This document shows, one piece after another, positions 46,917-56,221 of a stretch of 64,000 nucleotides of DNA. The position numbers were made by a program, and so were the translations under genes. The notes under the pieces are model-generated. The model saw only the letters and a list, made by a program, of their open reading frames with translations, did no database searches and was not told the DNA's origin. This stretch comes from Ruegeria atlantica (GTDB lineage: Bacteria > Pseudomonadota > Alphaproteobacteria > Rhodobacterales > Rhodobacteraceae): contig NZ_WQCG01000003.1 in NCBI RefSeq assembly GCF_013032505.1, positions 434,001 to 498,000 on the forward strand, in the 5' to 3' direction. How positions within the stretch are numbered: position 1 is the stretch's first letter; the number at the start of each line of letters is the position of its first letter.

Positions 46917-47822
46917 CTAAATCCGGCTTCCCTTGGCCACAGGCCAGCCCCGCAGAAAGGTTTTCTTATCCTGCGCGCCTTTGCCCGCCCGTTGCAAGCG
47001 CAACACATCAACGGCACCGTCGCCACATGCAACAGTCAGAGCATCGTCCAGGACTTCGCCAGGTACGCCTTGCCCCTCGGCCAGACGCGACGCCAGCATT
47101 TTCACCCGGTTGCCATCAATCTCAGTCCAGGCCCCGGGAAATGGCGACAACCCTCGGATCTGCCGATCGACCTCGGCTGCAGGACGGGACCAGTCAATCC
47201 GCGCCTCAGACTTGTCGATCTTGGCGGCATAGGTCACGCCAACCTCGGGCTGCGGCTCGGGTGTCATATCCGGCAGGTCACGCAGTGCTTCGATGATCAG
47301 TTGTGCGCCCATCACTGAGAGGCGGTCATGCAGTTGATCGGTGGTTTCCTCGATCCCGATATCTGTTGCCTCGCGCATAAGAACGGGACCTGTGTCCAAC
47401 CCGGCCTCCATCTGCATGATACATATCCCGGTTTGCGCATCCCCCGACATGATCGCCCGGTGAATCGGGGCCGCCCCGCGCCAGCGCGGCAGTAGGCTGG
47501 CGTGTATGTTCAAGCAACCTTGCTTTGGCGCGTCCAGAATTGGTTGCGGCAGGATCAGGCCATACGCCACCACGACAGCCACATCTGCGTTCAGTGCCGC
47601 AAAAGCGCTCTGCTCTTCAGTAGATTTCAAAGACACCGGATGGTGTACGGTCAGCCCCAGTTTTTCGGCCCGGGCATGAACAGGTGTCGGGCGGTCCTTC
47701 TTGCCCCGACCCGCTGGGCGCGGCGGCTGGCAATAGACAGCAACGATCTCATGCCCCGCCTCGGCCAGCGCATCCAACACAGGAACCGAGAAGTCGGGCG
47801 TGCCCATGAATACAACGCGCAT
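46917..47822 (-). CDS. fmt: Methionyl-tRNA formyltransferase
   Basis: Formylates initiator Met-tRNA. The 301-residue protein has the formyl-tetrahydrofolate binding domain: [29 protein letters not shown] and [12 protein letters not shown] with the catalytic His/Asp loop. A C-terminal OB domain follows. It lies two bases after the degenerate deformylase gene, in the order def-def(like)-fmt. Confidence 0.96.
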   Translation of the reverse strand: MRVVFMGTPDFSVPVLDALAEAGHEIVAVYCQPPRPAGRGKKDRPTPVHARAEKLGLTVHHPVSLKSTEEQSAFAALNADVAVVVAYGLILPQPILDAPKQGCLNIHASLLPRWRGAAPIHRAIMSGDAQTGICIMQMEAGLDTGPVLMREATDIGIEETTDQLHDRLSVMGAQLIIEALRDLPDMTPEPQPEVGVTYAAKIDKSEARIDWSRPAAEVDRQIRGLSPFPGAWTEIDGNRVKMLASRLAEGQGVPGEVLDDALTVACGDGAVDVLRLQRAGKGAQDKKTFLRGWPVAKGSRI

Positions 47823-47824
47823 CT

Positions 47825-48319
47825 CTACCCCTTTTTTTTCGCTTTGCGCAGCAGCATGTCCCGTTTGACCTTGCTGAGCCGATCGAAATACATCTGGCCG
47901 TTCAGATGGTCGATCTGGTGCTGCACGCTGGTGGCCTCGATCCCGACAAAGTCGCGGCGATCCACCATACCCTGTTCATTCAGAAACTTGACCGTCACCG
48001 CGCGCGGGCGTTTTACCTTGGCCGAGACACCGGGCAAGTTCGGGCTAGCCTCGTCATGTTCTCGCAGTTCGATCGAGCTGTGCAGGATTTCAGGGTTAGC
48101 CAGACGCACAGCCTTGCCCCTCTCGGCCGAGCCATCAACAACTGCCAAACGCAACATGACGCCAATCTGTGGCGCGGCCAGACCAACACCGGGCATAGCT
48201 TCCATAGTGTCGATCATGTCGGCCCAGATCGTGCGAATTTCGTCAGTGATCTCAGTGACGTCCTCGGCCTTGGTGCGCAGGCGTTTGTCGGGCCAGGGCA
48301 GGCAGGTACGAACGGTCAT
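47825..48319 (-). CDS. Peptide deformylase-like protein with lost active site
   Basis: A 164-residue member of the peptide deformylase family. Motif 1 is intact ([10 protein letters not shown], 44-53). Motif 2, normally EGCLS, reads EASPN (90-94), with the metal-binding Cys replaced by Ser92. Motif 3, normally HEIDH, reads HQIDH (134-138), with the catalytic Glu replaced by Gln135. A classical deformylase reaction is unlikely. It overlaps def by four bases, so it is made together with the real enzyme. It could be regulatory, a partner subunit, or have a new activity. Confidence 0.85.
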   Translation of the reverse strand: MTVRTCLPWPDKRLRTKAEDVTEITDEIRTIWADMIDTMEAMPGVGLAAPQIGVMLRLAVVDGSAERGKAVRLANPEILHSSIELREHDEASPNLPGVSAKVKRPRAVTVKFLNEQGMVDRRDFVGIEATSVQHQIDHLNGQMYFDRLSKVKRDMLLRKAKKKG

Positions 48320-48834
48320 GCGCGGGCTTGCTCGCGTTTCAGTTTCTGCATCTTTCGCGTGATCATCTGGCGTTTCAGCGGCTTGAGATAGTCGATGAAC
48401 AGCTTGCCGTTCAAATGGTCGATTTCATGCTGAACACAAGTCGCCCAAAGGCCATCGAATGACTCTTGCTGCTGGTTGCCATCCCGGTCCATCCACGTGA
48501 CGTCGACCACCTTGGGGCGGGTCACTTCGGCGAATTGCTCAGGGATCGACAGGCAGCCTTCCTCGTAGACATTGGTCTCCTCAGACGAGGCGATGATTTC
48601 GGGATTGAACATGATTAGCGGGCGTGGCGCTTCGCCCTCTTCCTTTATGCAGTCCAACACGATCAACCTATCAAGCACGCCGATCTGAGGTGCTGCGAGG
48701 CCGATGCCGGGCGCATCATACATCGTTTCCAGCATGTCATCGGCCAGCGTGCGCAGTTCGTCACTGATGTCGGCTACGGGCGCACAGACCTTTTTCAGGC
48801 GGGGATCGGGATGGATCAGGATATTGCGTTTCAT
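48316..48834 (-). CDS. def: Peptide deformylase
   Basis: Removes the N-terminal formyl group from nascent proteins. The 172-residue product is full length with the three motifs: [10 protein letters not shown] (43-52), EEGCLSIP (91-98, Cys94), and HEIDH (136-140), the Fe/Zn ligands with catalytic Glu137. It is the first gene of a def - def-like - fmt operon. Confidence 0.96.
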   Translation of the reverse strand: MKRNILIHPDPRLKKVCAPVADISDELRTLADDMLETMYDAPGIGLAAPQIGVLDRLIVLDCIKEEGEAPRPLIMFNPEIIASSEETNVYEEGCLSIPEQFAEVTRPKVVDVTWMDRDGNQQQESFDGLWATCVQHEIDHLNGKLFIDYLKPLKRQMITRKMQKLKREQARA

Positions 48835-48928
48835 GGGGTTGATTTAGGCCATCCCGCTCCCCGCCGCAACGCCCCCCTTGCGCCTGTCGTATTTGTGGCT
48901 AGCTTCCAACCGGACAGATGGAGAAGAC

Positions 48929-50101
48929 ATGACTTTCAACGACCTGATCGACCGCCGGGGAACCAACAGTTCAAAATGGGACAAGATGGAGCAGCTGTAT
49001 GGCGTTTCGCCCGAAAACGGGCTGGCCATGTGGACCGCAGATTCTGACTATCCCACGGCCCCTTGCGTAATTGACGCGGTTCGCAAGGCCGCCGATCACG
49101 GCGTCTTTGGGTATTCCTGGATACACCCGAATTATCTAGCATCGGTCCAATGGTGGATGGAAAACCGCCACAACTGGGCAATCGACACAGATTGGGTGCT
49201 GACTTCACAGGGGTTGGGCAATGCGATCGCCCTTTGCCTGGACGTCTGGACCGAACCTGGCGACGGAGTAGTGATCTTTACGCCGGTCTACCATGAGTTC
49301 GCCCACAAGGTGAACAAATCCGGTCGCCGCGTGGTGGAATGCCCGTTGGTGCGGCAGGGTGACACCTATGGTCTTGATCTGGACGACGCCCAATCACGGC
49401 TGGACGGGTCCGAGAAGATGCTGCTGTGGTGTTCGCCCCAGAACCCTTCGGGTCGGGTTTGGACACGGGATGAACTGCACGCTGTGGCTGCGTTTGCCGA
49501 GCGCAATGGACTGATATTGGTTTCTGACGAGATCCATCACGATCTGGTCTATCCCGGAAACACGTTCGTGCCGATGGATGTGGCGGCACCCGATGCGCGA
49601 CCTTGGACCGTGACCCTGACAGCGGCGTCTAAAACTTTCAATATCGCGGGACAGCGTACTGGCAATATGATCATCCCCGACCCCAAACTGCGTGCCGCCA
49701 TGCGCCATCGTATTCAGACGCTTGATTACGACCCCAGCGCGCTGGGCGTGGCAATGATCACCGCAGCCTACACGCCGGAAGGGGCCGCATGGGTCGACGA
49801 ACAAGTCGCGCATCTTGCGGGCAATCGCGAGGTCTTCGATGCCGCCATCGCCGAAATTCCCGGTCTGTGGTCCATGCCCCTGCAGGCCACCTATCTTGCG
49901 TGGATCGATTTTTCAGGCACCGGCATGAACCACGATGAGTTCGTCCGCCGTTTGCGCGAAGACGCTAAGATTGCAACCTCCTCCGGACCCGGCTTTGGCG
50001 CAGGTGGTGAGACCTTTGAACGGTTTAACCTTGCCACTCAAAGTGCCCGGGTTGAAGACGCATGCGACCGACTAAAGCGCGCTTTTGCTGATTTGCAGTG
50101 A
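48929..50101 (+). CDS. PatB/MalY-type PLP-dependent C-S lyase or aminotransferase
   Basis: A 390-residue fold-type I PLP enzyme of the MalY/PatB family, whose members cleave cystathionine or cysteine conjugates. The PLP lysine is in TAASKTFNIAG, and PLP-binding motifs are VSDEIHHDLVYPG and CSPQNPSGRV. The start is ATG 48929 with GGAGAAG five bases upstream. It is divergent from def. No link with the methionine pathway is seen next to it. Confidence 0.88.
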   Translation: MTFNDLIDRRGTNSSKWDKMEQLYGVSPENGLAMWTADSDYPTAPCVIDAVRKAADHGVFGYSWIHPNYLASVQWWMENRHNWAIDTDWVLTSQGLGNAIALCLDVWTEPGDGVVIFTPVYHEFAHKVNKSGRRVVECPLVRQGDTYGLDLDDAQSRLDGSEKMLLWCSPQNPSGRVWTRDELHAVAAFAERNGLILVSDEIHHDLVYPGNTFVPMDVAAPDARPWTVTLTAASKTFNIAGQRTGNMIIPDPKLRAAMRHRIQTLDYDPSALGVAMITAAYTPEGAAWVDEQVAHLAGNREVFDAAIAEIPGLWSMPLQATYLAWIDFSGTGMNHDEFVRRLREDAKIATSSGPGFGAGGETFERFNLATQSARVEDACDRLKRAFADLQ

Positions 50102-50137
50102 ACGAGGTGGCCAACGGCGATGTCGTTGGCTCTCCCC

Positions 50138-50491
50138 TCAATCCTCGTGGCCCAACAACGCAATCGGGGCATCCGGCGCGCGGTAGAAATCTAGCGGAGC
50201 CTTGTCGGCTGCAGCAGTGCTACGCTTGAACTCGTAACGCATCTCGCCCGCTTCATCCTCATCTGCGATGATAAGGCATTGGTACAGATGGTTGGCGCCA
50301 TCATAGATATCCACAAGTCCGCGCAGTTGTGGCGTTGTTTCAGCCTCAACTGTAAACCCATCCCTCCACAATCGAAGAATTTTGTAAGTATTGTCGCCAA
50401 TCTCAACACGCAGTCGGCTGGTTTTCTTCAGCCCCGCGATTCGTGCCGCATCCAATTCAGCAGTTATTTCCTTTGAAATATAAGTACTCAT
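50138..50491 (-). CDS. Hypothetical protein, 117 residues
   Basis: Unrecognised. It is mostly beta-strand-like (SRLRVEIGDNTYKILRLW, DGFTVEAET, LVDIYDGANHLYQCLIIA) and resembles a PilZ-like barrel, but no RxxxR motif with a following D/N-x-S-x-x-G is present. The C-terminus ends with APIALLGHED. It is monocistronic, with AT-rich upstream sequence. No signal peptide, so it is probably cytoplasmic. Confidence 0.65.
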   Translation of the reverse strand: MSTYISKEITAELDAARIAGLKKTSRLRVEIGDNTYKILRLWRDGFTVEAETTPQLRGLVDIYDGANHLYQCLIIADEDEAGEMRYEFKRSTAAADKAPLDFYRAPDAPIALLGHED

Positions 50492-50609
50492 AAAAAGTTC
50501 CCCCGGCAGAGTACTCTATTGTGAGGCGCAAATTATGAAAATCCAGTGAACGTAACTTCAATACGAGCGGAGAATTCAATCTGTTGCACAGAAATCCCAG
50601 TCCAACCTG

Positions 50610-50621
50610 TGCGCATGCGCA
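50610..50621. repeat. Perfect 12-bp palindrome upstream of the glutathione transferase gene
   Basis: TGCGCATGCGCA lies 81 bases upstream of the ATG at 50703 and is flanked by CCTG/AGG-type extra symmetry. It may be an operator. Confidence 0.35.
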
Positions 50622-50702
50622 GGCAGGATGCGCGCGCCCTCGCATAGGAACGCCCTACGCGACAGCCTATGTTTGGCCTAATCGCTTTTCGGAGGGCATG
50701 AG

Positions 50703-51692
50703 ATGGGCCTGTTGGTCGACGGTAAATGGCATGACACCTGGTATGACACCAAATCCACTGGCGGCGCGTTCAAACGCAGCGCCGCACAGTTTCGCAACTG
50801 GCTAACGGCCGATGGCAGCGCCGGGCCTTCGGGTAAGGGCGGGTTCAACGCTGAAACCGGGCGGTATCATCTTTACGTAAGCCATGCCTGCCCCTGGGCG
50901 CACCGAACTCTGATCTTCCGCGAACTGAAGGGTTTGACCAGTCACATCTCTGTTTCTGTTGTACATCCCGACATGCTGGATAAGGGCTGGACCTTTGAGA
51001 CTGATGGCAATGGGGCAACCGGGGACACCCTGTACAGTCTGGACTTTGCCCACCAGATTTACACCAAGGCCGACACTTCTTATTCGGGCCGGGTCACGGT
51101 GCCAATCCTGTGGGACAAGAAACAGCAGACGATCGTATCGAACGAAAGCTCGGAAATCATCCGGATGTTCAATTCGGCCTTTGACGGGATCACTGGCAAC
51201 ACCAACGATTATTGGCCGGAAGCGATGCGCGAAGAAATCGAAGAGGTGAATGCGCGCATCTATTCCAACGTCAACAACGGCGTCTACAAATCCGGTTTTG
51301 CCACCAGTCAACAAGCCTATGACGCCGCCGTGGATCCGCTGTTTGAAACACTGGACTGGCTGGAAGATCGTTTGGCTTCTAACCGCTACCTGATGGGGGA
51401 TCGCCTGACCGAGGCCGATTGGAGGCTGTTCACGACGCTGATCCGGTTCGACCCGGTTTATCATTTGCATTTCAAATGCAACCGGCGGCGGCTGATCGAT
51501 TACCCAAATCTGTGGGCTTATACCCGAGAGTTATACCAATGGCCGGGAGTTGCATCGACAGTGAACATGCCCCACATCGTGCGCCATTATCACTTTAGTC
51601 ACGAAAGCATTAATCCGCATCGGATCATCCCTACGAACCCGGTGTTGGACTACCAAGAGCCGCATGGGCGCGGTCAGCGTCCCGCCGCATAA
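50703..51692 (+). CDS. Glutathionyl-hydroquinone reductase (Xi-class GST, YqjG/ECM4)
   Basis: Reduces glutathionyl-hydroquinones with GSH; 329 residues, typical for the family. The catalytic cysteine lies in SHACPWAHRTLIFR. Other family marks are VVHPDML, PILWDKKQQTIVSNESSEIIRMFN and the C-terminal all-helical GST domain with LTEADWRLFTTLIRFD. It is monocistronic and overlaps the convergent receiver gene by 19 bases. Confidence 0.93.
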   Translation: MGLLVDGKWHDTWYDTKSTGGAFKRSAAQFRNWLTADGSAGPSGKGGFNAETGRYHLYVSHACPWAHRTLIFRELKGLTSHISVSVVHPDMLDKGWTFETDGNGATGDTLYSLDFAHQIYTKADTSYSGRVTVPILWDKKQQTIVSNESSEIIRMFNSAFDGITGNTNDYWPEAMREEIEEVNARIYSNVNNGVYKSGFATSQQAYDAAVDPLFETLDWLEDRLASNRYLMGDRLTEADWRLFTTLIRFDPVYHLHFKCNRRRLIDYPNLWAYTRELYQWPGVASTVNMPHIVRHYHFSHESINPHRIIPTNPVLDYQEPHGRGQRPAA

Positions 51693-52036
51693 TGTTCGAC
51701 CATCGCCGCCAGATCCTCTGGCGGCGTGCCGCTTTGCACATAGGCGCAAGCATTCGGGCTGTGGGCAAAGATCGATCCGTCCGAAAAGAAGGTCGTGTTG
51801 GTAACAAAGATCACCCGTGCTTCGGGGCGGCGATAGCTTGCGAAATCGGCAACCGCTAAGGCGCTGCCGTTTTCCAACACCAGATCCAACACGATGATAT
51901 CGAAATCCGTGCCATACAGCGCAAGGATCGCAGCCTCTTGCCCGGCAACAAGCGTTACCTCGGCTCCTTGCCGCTCCAGATGCCTTTTCCAGACCCGACC
52001 AAGATCGGGGTTACTCTCAACAATCAATACTTTCAT
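51674..52036 (-). CDS. Stand-alone receiver-domain protein, atypical
   Basis: A 120-residue single-domain response regulator (CheY-like). The phosphoacceptor Asp51 is kept in IIVLDLVL and Thr79 in FVTN. The usual acidic pair is replaced by Glu7-Ser8 and the conserved Lys near the C-terminus reads VQSGTP, so the phosphorylation switch may be altered or absent. The start is ATG 52036 (MKVLIVE); upstream codons are non-coding. It overlaps the GST gene's end by 19 bases. A perfect CtrA-type box lies 70 bases upstream. Confidence 0.85.
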   Translation of the reverse strand: MKVLIVESNPDLGRVWKRHLERQGAEVTLVAGQEAAILALYGTDFDIIVLDLVLENGSALAVADFASYRRPEARVIFVTNTTFFSDGSIFAHSPNACAYVQSGTPPEDLAAMVEHYAAGR

Positions 52037-52105
52037 TTGCAACAACCTCGGCACTTGGTAGAGTGTGCGGTGCCGACCCCCGTTGTTTGTGATCACGCTT
52101 ATTCC

Positions 52106-52121
52106 TTAACAAAGTGTTAAC
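52106..52121. promoter_or_regulatory. CtrA-like binding site TTAA-N7-TTAAC
   Basis: The sequence at 52106-52121 matches the full CtrA consensus (TTAA, seven bases, TTAAC). It reads as TTAA-N7-TTAA on both strands and lies between the receiver gene (start 52036) and cobC (start 52220). CtrA regulates motility, gene-transfer-agent and related genes in Rhodobacterales. Confidence 0.5.
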
Positions 52122-52219
52122 GATGCCGACCAACCGGCCCGATCACGCGGATTTGCTTGAAAAAGCGGCAAAAATCCGCTTGAAGCAGCCCCAAACACGT
52201 AAATCCGACGAGAATCCCA

Positions 52220-53185
52220 ATGGCAAGCCCCAATACAGACTTGAACCCGCGCGCCGCGCGCGACCACGGCGGAGGGCTGGACAGTGCCATTGCCAGGTTC
52301 GGCGGGGCGCGCGAAAGCTGGATGGATCTGTCGACCGGCATCAATCCAAGCCCGTACCCGGTGTCAGGGCTGATCTCGTCGGATTGGACTGCGTTGCCTG
52401 ATCACGGCGCGTTTGAGCGGCTGTCTGCAGCGGCGCGTCAGTTCTGGTCCGTTCCCGATAGTGCTGCGATCCTGCCTGCGCCCGGCGCATCAGCAGTCAT
52501 TGCGCGCATTCCTGCCCTTGCGACGACGGGCCGAGTTCAAATCACGGCACCTACCTACAATGAACACGCGGCGGCCTTTGCCGCGCAAGGCTGGACGGTT
52601 CAACCAAATGGTCCAGCCGAGGCGCGCGTCATCGTGAACCCCAACAACCCGGACGGGCGCATCTGGAGCGCGGACGATGTCAATGCCCCATTGACCGTGA
52701 TTGATGAGAGCTTTTGCGATATCCGCCCAGATACATCTCTGATTCATCTGACCGAGCAACCCGGTGTGATCGTGCTGAAGAGTTTCGGCAAGTTCTGGGG
52801 GCTTGCCGGGCTAAGGCTGGGCTTTGCGATTGGCCAACCTGAACTGATCACAAAACTGAACGATCTGACCGGGCCGTGGGCCGTTTCCGGCCCTGCCCTT
52901 CGGATCGGGGAACAGGCACTGAGGGACGTCGATTGGGCCGACGCAACCCGACAACAATTGGCAGATGCAGCAGAACGGCTGGACCGGATCGTAACTGGCA
53001 AAGGTGCAAAACTGGTCGGTGGAACCACCTTGTTTCGCCTTTACGATGTAGACGACGCTATCGCTTGGCAGGCCAAGCTCGCCAGCTCCCAAATTTGGAG
53101 CCGCGTTTTTCCCTATTCTCGCACTTATCTGCGTCTGGGCCTGCCGCCCGAAGATGGGTGGAGCCGGCTGGAGACAGCGTTGTGA
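52220..53185 (+). CDS. cobC: Threonine-phosphate decarboxylase (cobalamin biosynthesis)
   Basis: PLP-dependent enzyme of cobalamin synthesis producing (R)-1-aminopropan-2-ol phosphate. The 321-residue fold-type I aminotransferase-like protein begins [15 protein letters not shown] and has [22 protein letters not shown] and [15 protein letters not shown], which includes the PLP Lys. In alphaproteobacterial naming it is cobC (Salmonella cobD). It overlaps the next gene by four bases (GTGA). Confidence 0.9.
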   Translation: MASPNTDLNPRAARDHGGGLDSAIARFGGARESWMDLSTGINPSPYPVSGLISSDWTALPDHGAFERLSAAARQFWSVPDSAAILPAPGASAVIARIPALATTGRVQITAPTYNEHAAAFAAQGWTVQPNGPAEARVIVNPNNPDGRIWSADDVNAPLTVIDESFCDIRPDTSLIHLTEQPGVIVLKSFGKFWGLAGLRLGFAIGQPELITKLNDLTGPWAVSGPALRIGEQALRDVDWADATRQQLADAAERLDRIVTGKGAKLVGGTTLFRLYDVDDAIAWQAKLASSQIWSRVFPYSRTYLRLGLPPEDGWSRLETAL

Positions 53186-54102
53186 GCACCGCTTTCCTGC
53201 TGGTCTGCGCTATGTGTCTCGACGCAGCTCTGGGTGAGCCAAACTGGCTCTGGTCGCGCATCCGGCATCCGGCGGTGATGGTCGGCAATGTCATTGGCCG
53301 GCTGGATCAACGCCTGAACCAGGGAACGCAGAGACGGCTGAAGGGCGTGGCTGTCGTGCTGCTTTTGGTCTTTGGTGCAGTGTTTCTGGGTCGCGCGCTG
53401 GCGCTTTTGGGGCCAGTCGCGGAAGTCATTCTGGGTGCGATACTGCTGGCACAAAAATCGCTGGTGACCCATGTTCGCGACGTAGGTGATGGGCTGCGCA
53501 CATCATTGGCTGAAGGCCGGGCCAAGGTTGCTATGATCGTTTCACGCGATACGCGGGACATGACCGAGGCTCAGGTCGCAAGGTCTGCTATTGAAAGCGC
53601 CGCCGAAAACCTCAGCGACGGGGTGATTGCGCCAGCCTTCTGGTTTCTGGTTGCGGGCCTCCCCGGGCTATTGATCTATAAGGCAGTCAACACAGCCGAC
53701 AGCATGATCGGCTACCGCTCTGAAAAGTACCGCGACTTTGGTTGGGCCGCCGCGCGTCTGGACGATGTGTTGAACCTTATCCCTGCCCGTCTGACCTGCA
53801 TTTTGATCGTGGCGCTTTCTGGCCAATGGATGCGCTGGCCGGAAATGGTCACGGATGCACGCCGCCATATTTCCCCCAATGCCGGTTGGCCCGAGGCCGC
53901 GATGGCGCGCGCCTTAAACGTCGCCCTTGCCGGGCCGCGCAGCTATGACGGACAGGTCCGCGATCTGGCCTGGGTCAACGGTGATGCGTCGCGCAACATC
54001 GGCGCGCCGGAGATTTTCCGCGCATGCGACATGCTTTGGCGGGTTTGGGGGCTTGCGCTGGGCCTCGTGTCGGTGTGGGTTGGGGTCAGCTTCATTTTCT
54101 GA
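53182..54102 (+). CDS. cobD: Adenosylcobinamide-phosphate synthase (CobD/CbiB)
   Basis: Attaches aminopropanol phosphate to the corrin ring. The 306-residue membrane protein has five helices and the family block [22 protein letters not shown] and [30 protein letters not shown] (given by location 165-195 only). The start is GTG 53182 inside the cobC stop (GTGA). The two genes form the aminopropanol arm of cobalamin synthesis. Confidence 0.93.
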   Translation: MSTAFLLVCAMCLDAALGEPNWLWSRIRHPAVMVGNVIGRLDQRLNQGTQRRLKGVAVVLLLVFGAVFLGRALALLGPVAEVILGAILLAQKSLVTHVRDVGDGLRTSLAEGRAKVAMIVSRDTRDMTEAQVARSAIESAAENLSDGVIAPAFWFLVAGLPGLLIYKAVNTADSMIGYRSEKYRDFGWAAARLDDVLNLIPARLTCILIVALSGQWMRWPEMVTDARRHISPNAGWPEAAMARALNVALAGPRSYDGQVRDLAWVNGDASRNIGAPEIFRACDMLWRVWGLALGLVSVWVGVSFIF

Positions 54103-54113
54103 CGGACCCTAAA

Positions 54114-55277
54114 ATGCGTTTACTCTCGGGCATCCTTGCCGCCACCCTGTTTGCCGCACCTGCACTGGCCCAATGCGGCGGCGGGTTCAATTCCTTCGTG
54201 AAGGGTCTGAAGGCCGAGGCCATTCAACAAGGGTTCGACGAATCCACCGTGAACGGCTTTTTCAATGGCGTTCAGCAGGACAGCGCCGTTCTGCGGGCGG
54301 ACCGGGCACAAGGTGTATTCCAGAAACCCTTCATCGACTTCTCGCGCCGCCTGATCTCGCAGAACCGTATTGATCGCGGTACGTCCATGTCACGCAAATA
54401 CGACGCAGTGTTTGACCGGATCGAGCAGGAATACGGCGTCTCGCGCGGTGTCTTGCTGGCTTTTTGGGCGTTCGAGACCGACTACGGCGCAGTGCAGGGA
54501 GATTTCAACACCCGCAACGCGCTGGTCACGCTGGCGCATGACTGTCGTCGGCCTGAACTTTTCCGCCCACAGGTTTTCGCTGCAATCGAACTCTATAGCC
54601 AAGGGGATTTCGACCCTAACCGTACAACTGGTGCCTGGGCCGGTGAGATCGGCATGGTGCAGATGCTGCCCCGGGACATTCTGGAGAACGGCGTAGACGG
54701 GGACGGCGACGGCAAAGTCTCACTAAAAACCTCAGCCCCGGATGCGCTGATGTCGGGCGGCAAGATGCTGTCGCATCTGGGCTGGCGTCCGGGTGAACCT
54801 TGGCTGCAAGAGGTGAATGTTCCCGCCGAAATGGATTGGTCCCTGTCTGGCCCCGGCAAATCGCGACCCGTGTCTGAATGGCAGGCGATGGGTGTTCAGG
54901 CGCGCAGCGGATCACTGGCCAACCTGCCCGCATCGCTGATCCTGCCACAGGGTCACAAAGGCCCGGCATTCCTCGCCTATCCAAATTTTGACGTCTATTT
55001 TGAATGGAACCAGAGCTTTGTCTACGTCCTGACCGCCGCATATTTTGGCACACGCCTAGAAGGCGGCCAAATCTATTACGCAGGGAATCCGCCGCAAGGC
55101 TTGTCAGGCGCGCAGATGAAGCAATTGCAGACCAAACTGCAGGCGCGTGGACATGACGTGGGTAAAATCGACGGGATCCTGGGCGCTGGCACTAGGGCAG
55201 CTGTCCAAACTGAACAAGAACGGCTTGGCCTGCCTGCCGACGCGTGGCCGACCGCAGAACTGTTAAACCAATTGTAG
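54114..55277 (+). CDS. Lytic murein transglycosylase (MltB-like) with peptidoglycan-binding domain
   Basis: A 387-residue periplasmic enzyme with a signal peptide (1-20, ending ALA) and a transglycosylase domain. The catalytic Glu121 is in AFWAFETDYGAVQG; GEIGMVQMLPRDILENGVDGDGDGKV is the family's second block. A peptidoglycan-binding domain (about 325-384, KLQARGHDVGKIDGILGAGTR) is C-terminal. The start is ATG 54114; the same frame upstream overlaps cobD. It follows cobD by 12 bases. Confidence 0.92.
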   Translation: MRLLSGILAATLFAAPALAQCGGGFNSFVKGLKAEAIQQGFDESTVNGFFNGVQQDSAVLRADRAQGVFQKPFIDFSRRLISQNRIDRGTSMSRKYDAVFDRIEQEYGVSRGVLLAFWAFETDYGAVQGDFNTRNALVTLAHDCRRPELFRPQVFAAIELYSQGDFDPNRTTGAWAGEIGMVQMLPRDILENGVDGDGDGKVSLKTSAPDALMSGGKMLSHLGWRPGEPWLQEVNVPAEMDWSLSGPGKSRPVSEWQAMGVQARSGSLANLPASLILPQGHKGPAFLAYPNFDVYFEWNQSFVYVLTAAYFGTRLEGGQIYYAGNPPQGLSGAQMKQLQTKLQARGHDVGKIDGILGAGTRAAVQTEQERLGLPADAWPTAELLNQL

Positions 55278-55289
55278 GAAAGGTCGCGC

Positions 55290-56087
55290 TTAGGCGACCC
55301 GTTCCTTTTCCTGCGGGACATAAGACGCAAAGGAATGGGTCGTCACCACGGAGCCTTCGGTTTCGATCACAGTGTTGGGCTGTATCTCGGTCCAACCCTC
55401 ATTGTCGGCATCCAATGGCTCGGACGAAATGATGATACCGTCTTTGCAGGCTCTGTAATGCAGGCTGGGCGCAAAATGATCAGAGGCATAACGGGCCGCA
55501 TAGACACGTTTGCCGTCTGACCAGCAAGCAGCAAACCTAAGGTAGGGCAATGACCCGCTATGCCGGGACAGGGTTTCTACCCGTCCCACCGCACGAGCCA
55601 TCGCACCGACTGGGTCGGCGTCCAGCCCCTCTCCATGGGCGATGAGAAAGATCGCCTCACTCTCTGTTGCGCCCATACGGTGCTGATACAGATGCGCCGG
55701 GATCATTGCATCCAGCTCTTGCCGGATTCTGTCGTGACCACCGGCCTGACCGTTATGCATAAAACTCCATCTGCCGACGCCAAAGGGATGACAGTTATTT
55801 CGTGAAGTCGCAGTACCTGTCGAAGCCCGAACATGGGCCAGAAACAGCCTCGATTTAGTGTGATGCGCCAATTGCTTCAGATTGGCATCTGACCAGGCCG
55901 GGTGTGTGTCTTTGTAAAAGCATGGCGTTTCGCGATCAGAGTACCACGCCAGACCGAACCCATCGGCGTTTATTGGTGTCTTCCCGATCAATGCATTTCG
56001 GCTTTGAATAACAAGCGATTGTTCCTGTTCAAGGACCAGTTCGTCCAAATATCGTTGCTGACCAACCCAAGCCAAAAACCGGCACAT
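55290..56087 (-). CDS. Class II glutamine amidotransferase
   Basis: A 265-residue Ntn-hydrolase. The nucleophile is Cys2 (MCRFLAWVG), exposed after removal of Met; NADGFGLAW and FMHNGQAGG are GATase II motifs that bind glutamine. The start is ATG 56087, with seven upstream codons rejected since Cys2 must be next to Met. It resembles the YafJ/EgtC-type family; there is no ergothioneine gene beside it, so the acceptor is unknown. It is convergent with the lytic transglycosylase. Confidence 0.87.
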   Translation of the reverse strand: MCRFLAWVGQQRYLDELVLEQEQSLVIQSRNALIGKTPINADGFGLAWYSDRETPCFYKDTHPAWSDANLKQLAHHTKSRLFLAHVRASTGTATSRNNCHPFGVGRWSFMHNGQAGGHDRIRQELDAMIPAHLYQHRMGATESEAIFLIAHGEGLDADPVGAMARAVGRVETLSRHSGSLPYLRFAACWSDGKRVYAARYASDHFAPSLHYRACKDGIIISSEPLDADNEGWTEIQPNTVIETEGSVVTTHSFASYVPQEKERVA

Positions 56088-56221
56088 TTTCCAATCCCCG
56101 TACATCAAAGATGATTTTCCAGGACAATACCACCTTGGCCATCAAGCTTTCTCACCTATATCCGCGCGATTACAAGCTTAGTTCTATCAAATGAACTAAA
56201 AACATGGGAACACACGATCAA

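Noticed and set aside
52160-52182. Six-bp hairpin with T-run on the minus strand
   Set aside because: It looks like a weak terminator, but no minus-strand transcript begins to its right; probably chance.
52097-52219. Cobalamin riboswitch upstream of cobC
   Set aside because: The gap is only 123 bases before cobC, no B12-box core (GCCACTG) is visible, and the region has the CtrA-like site instead.
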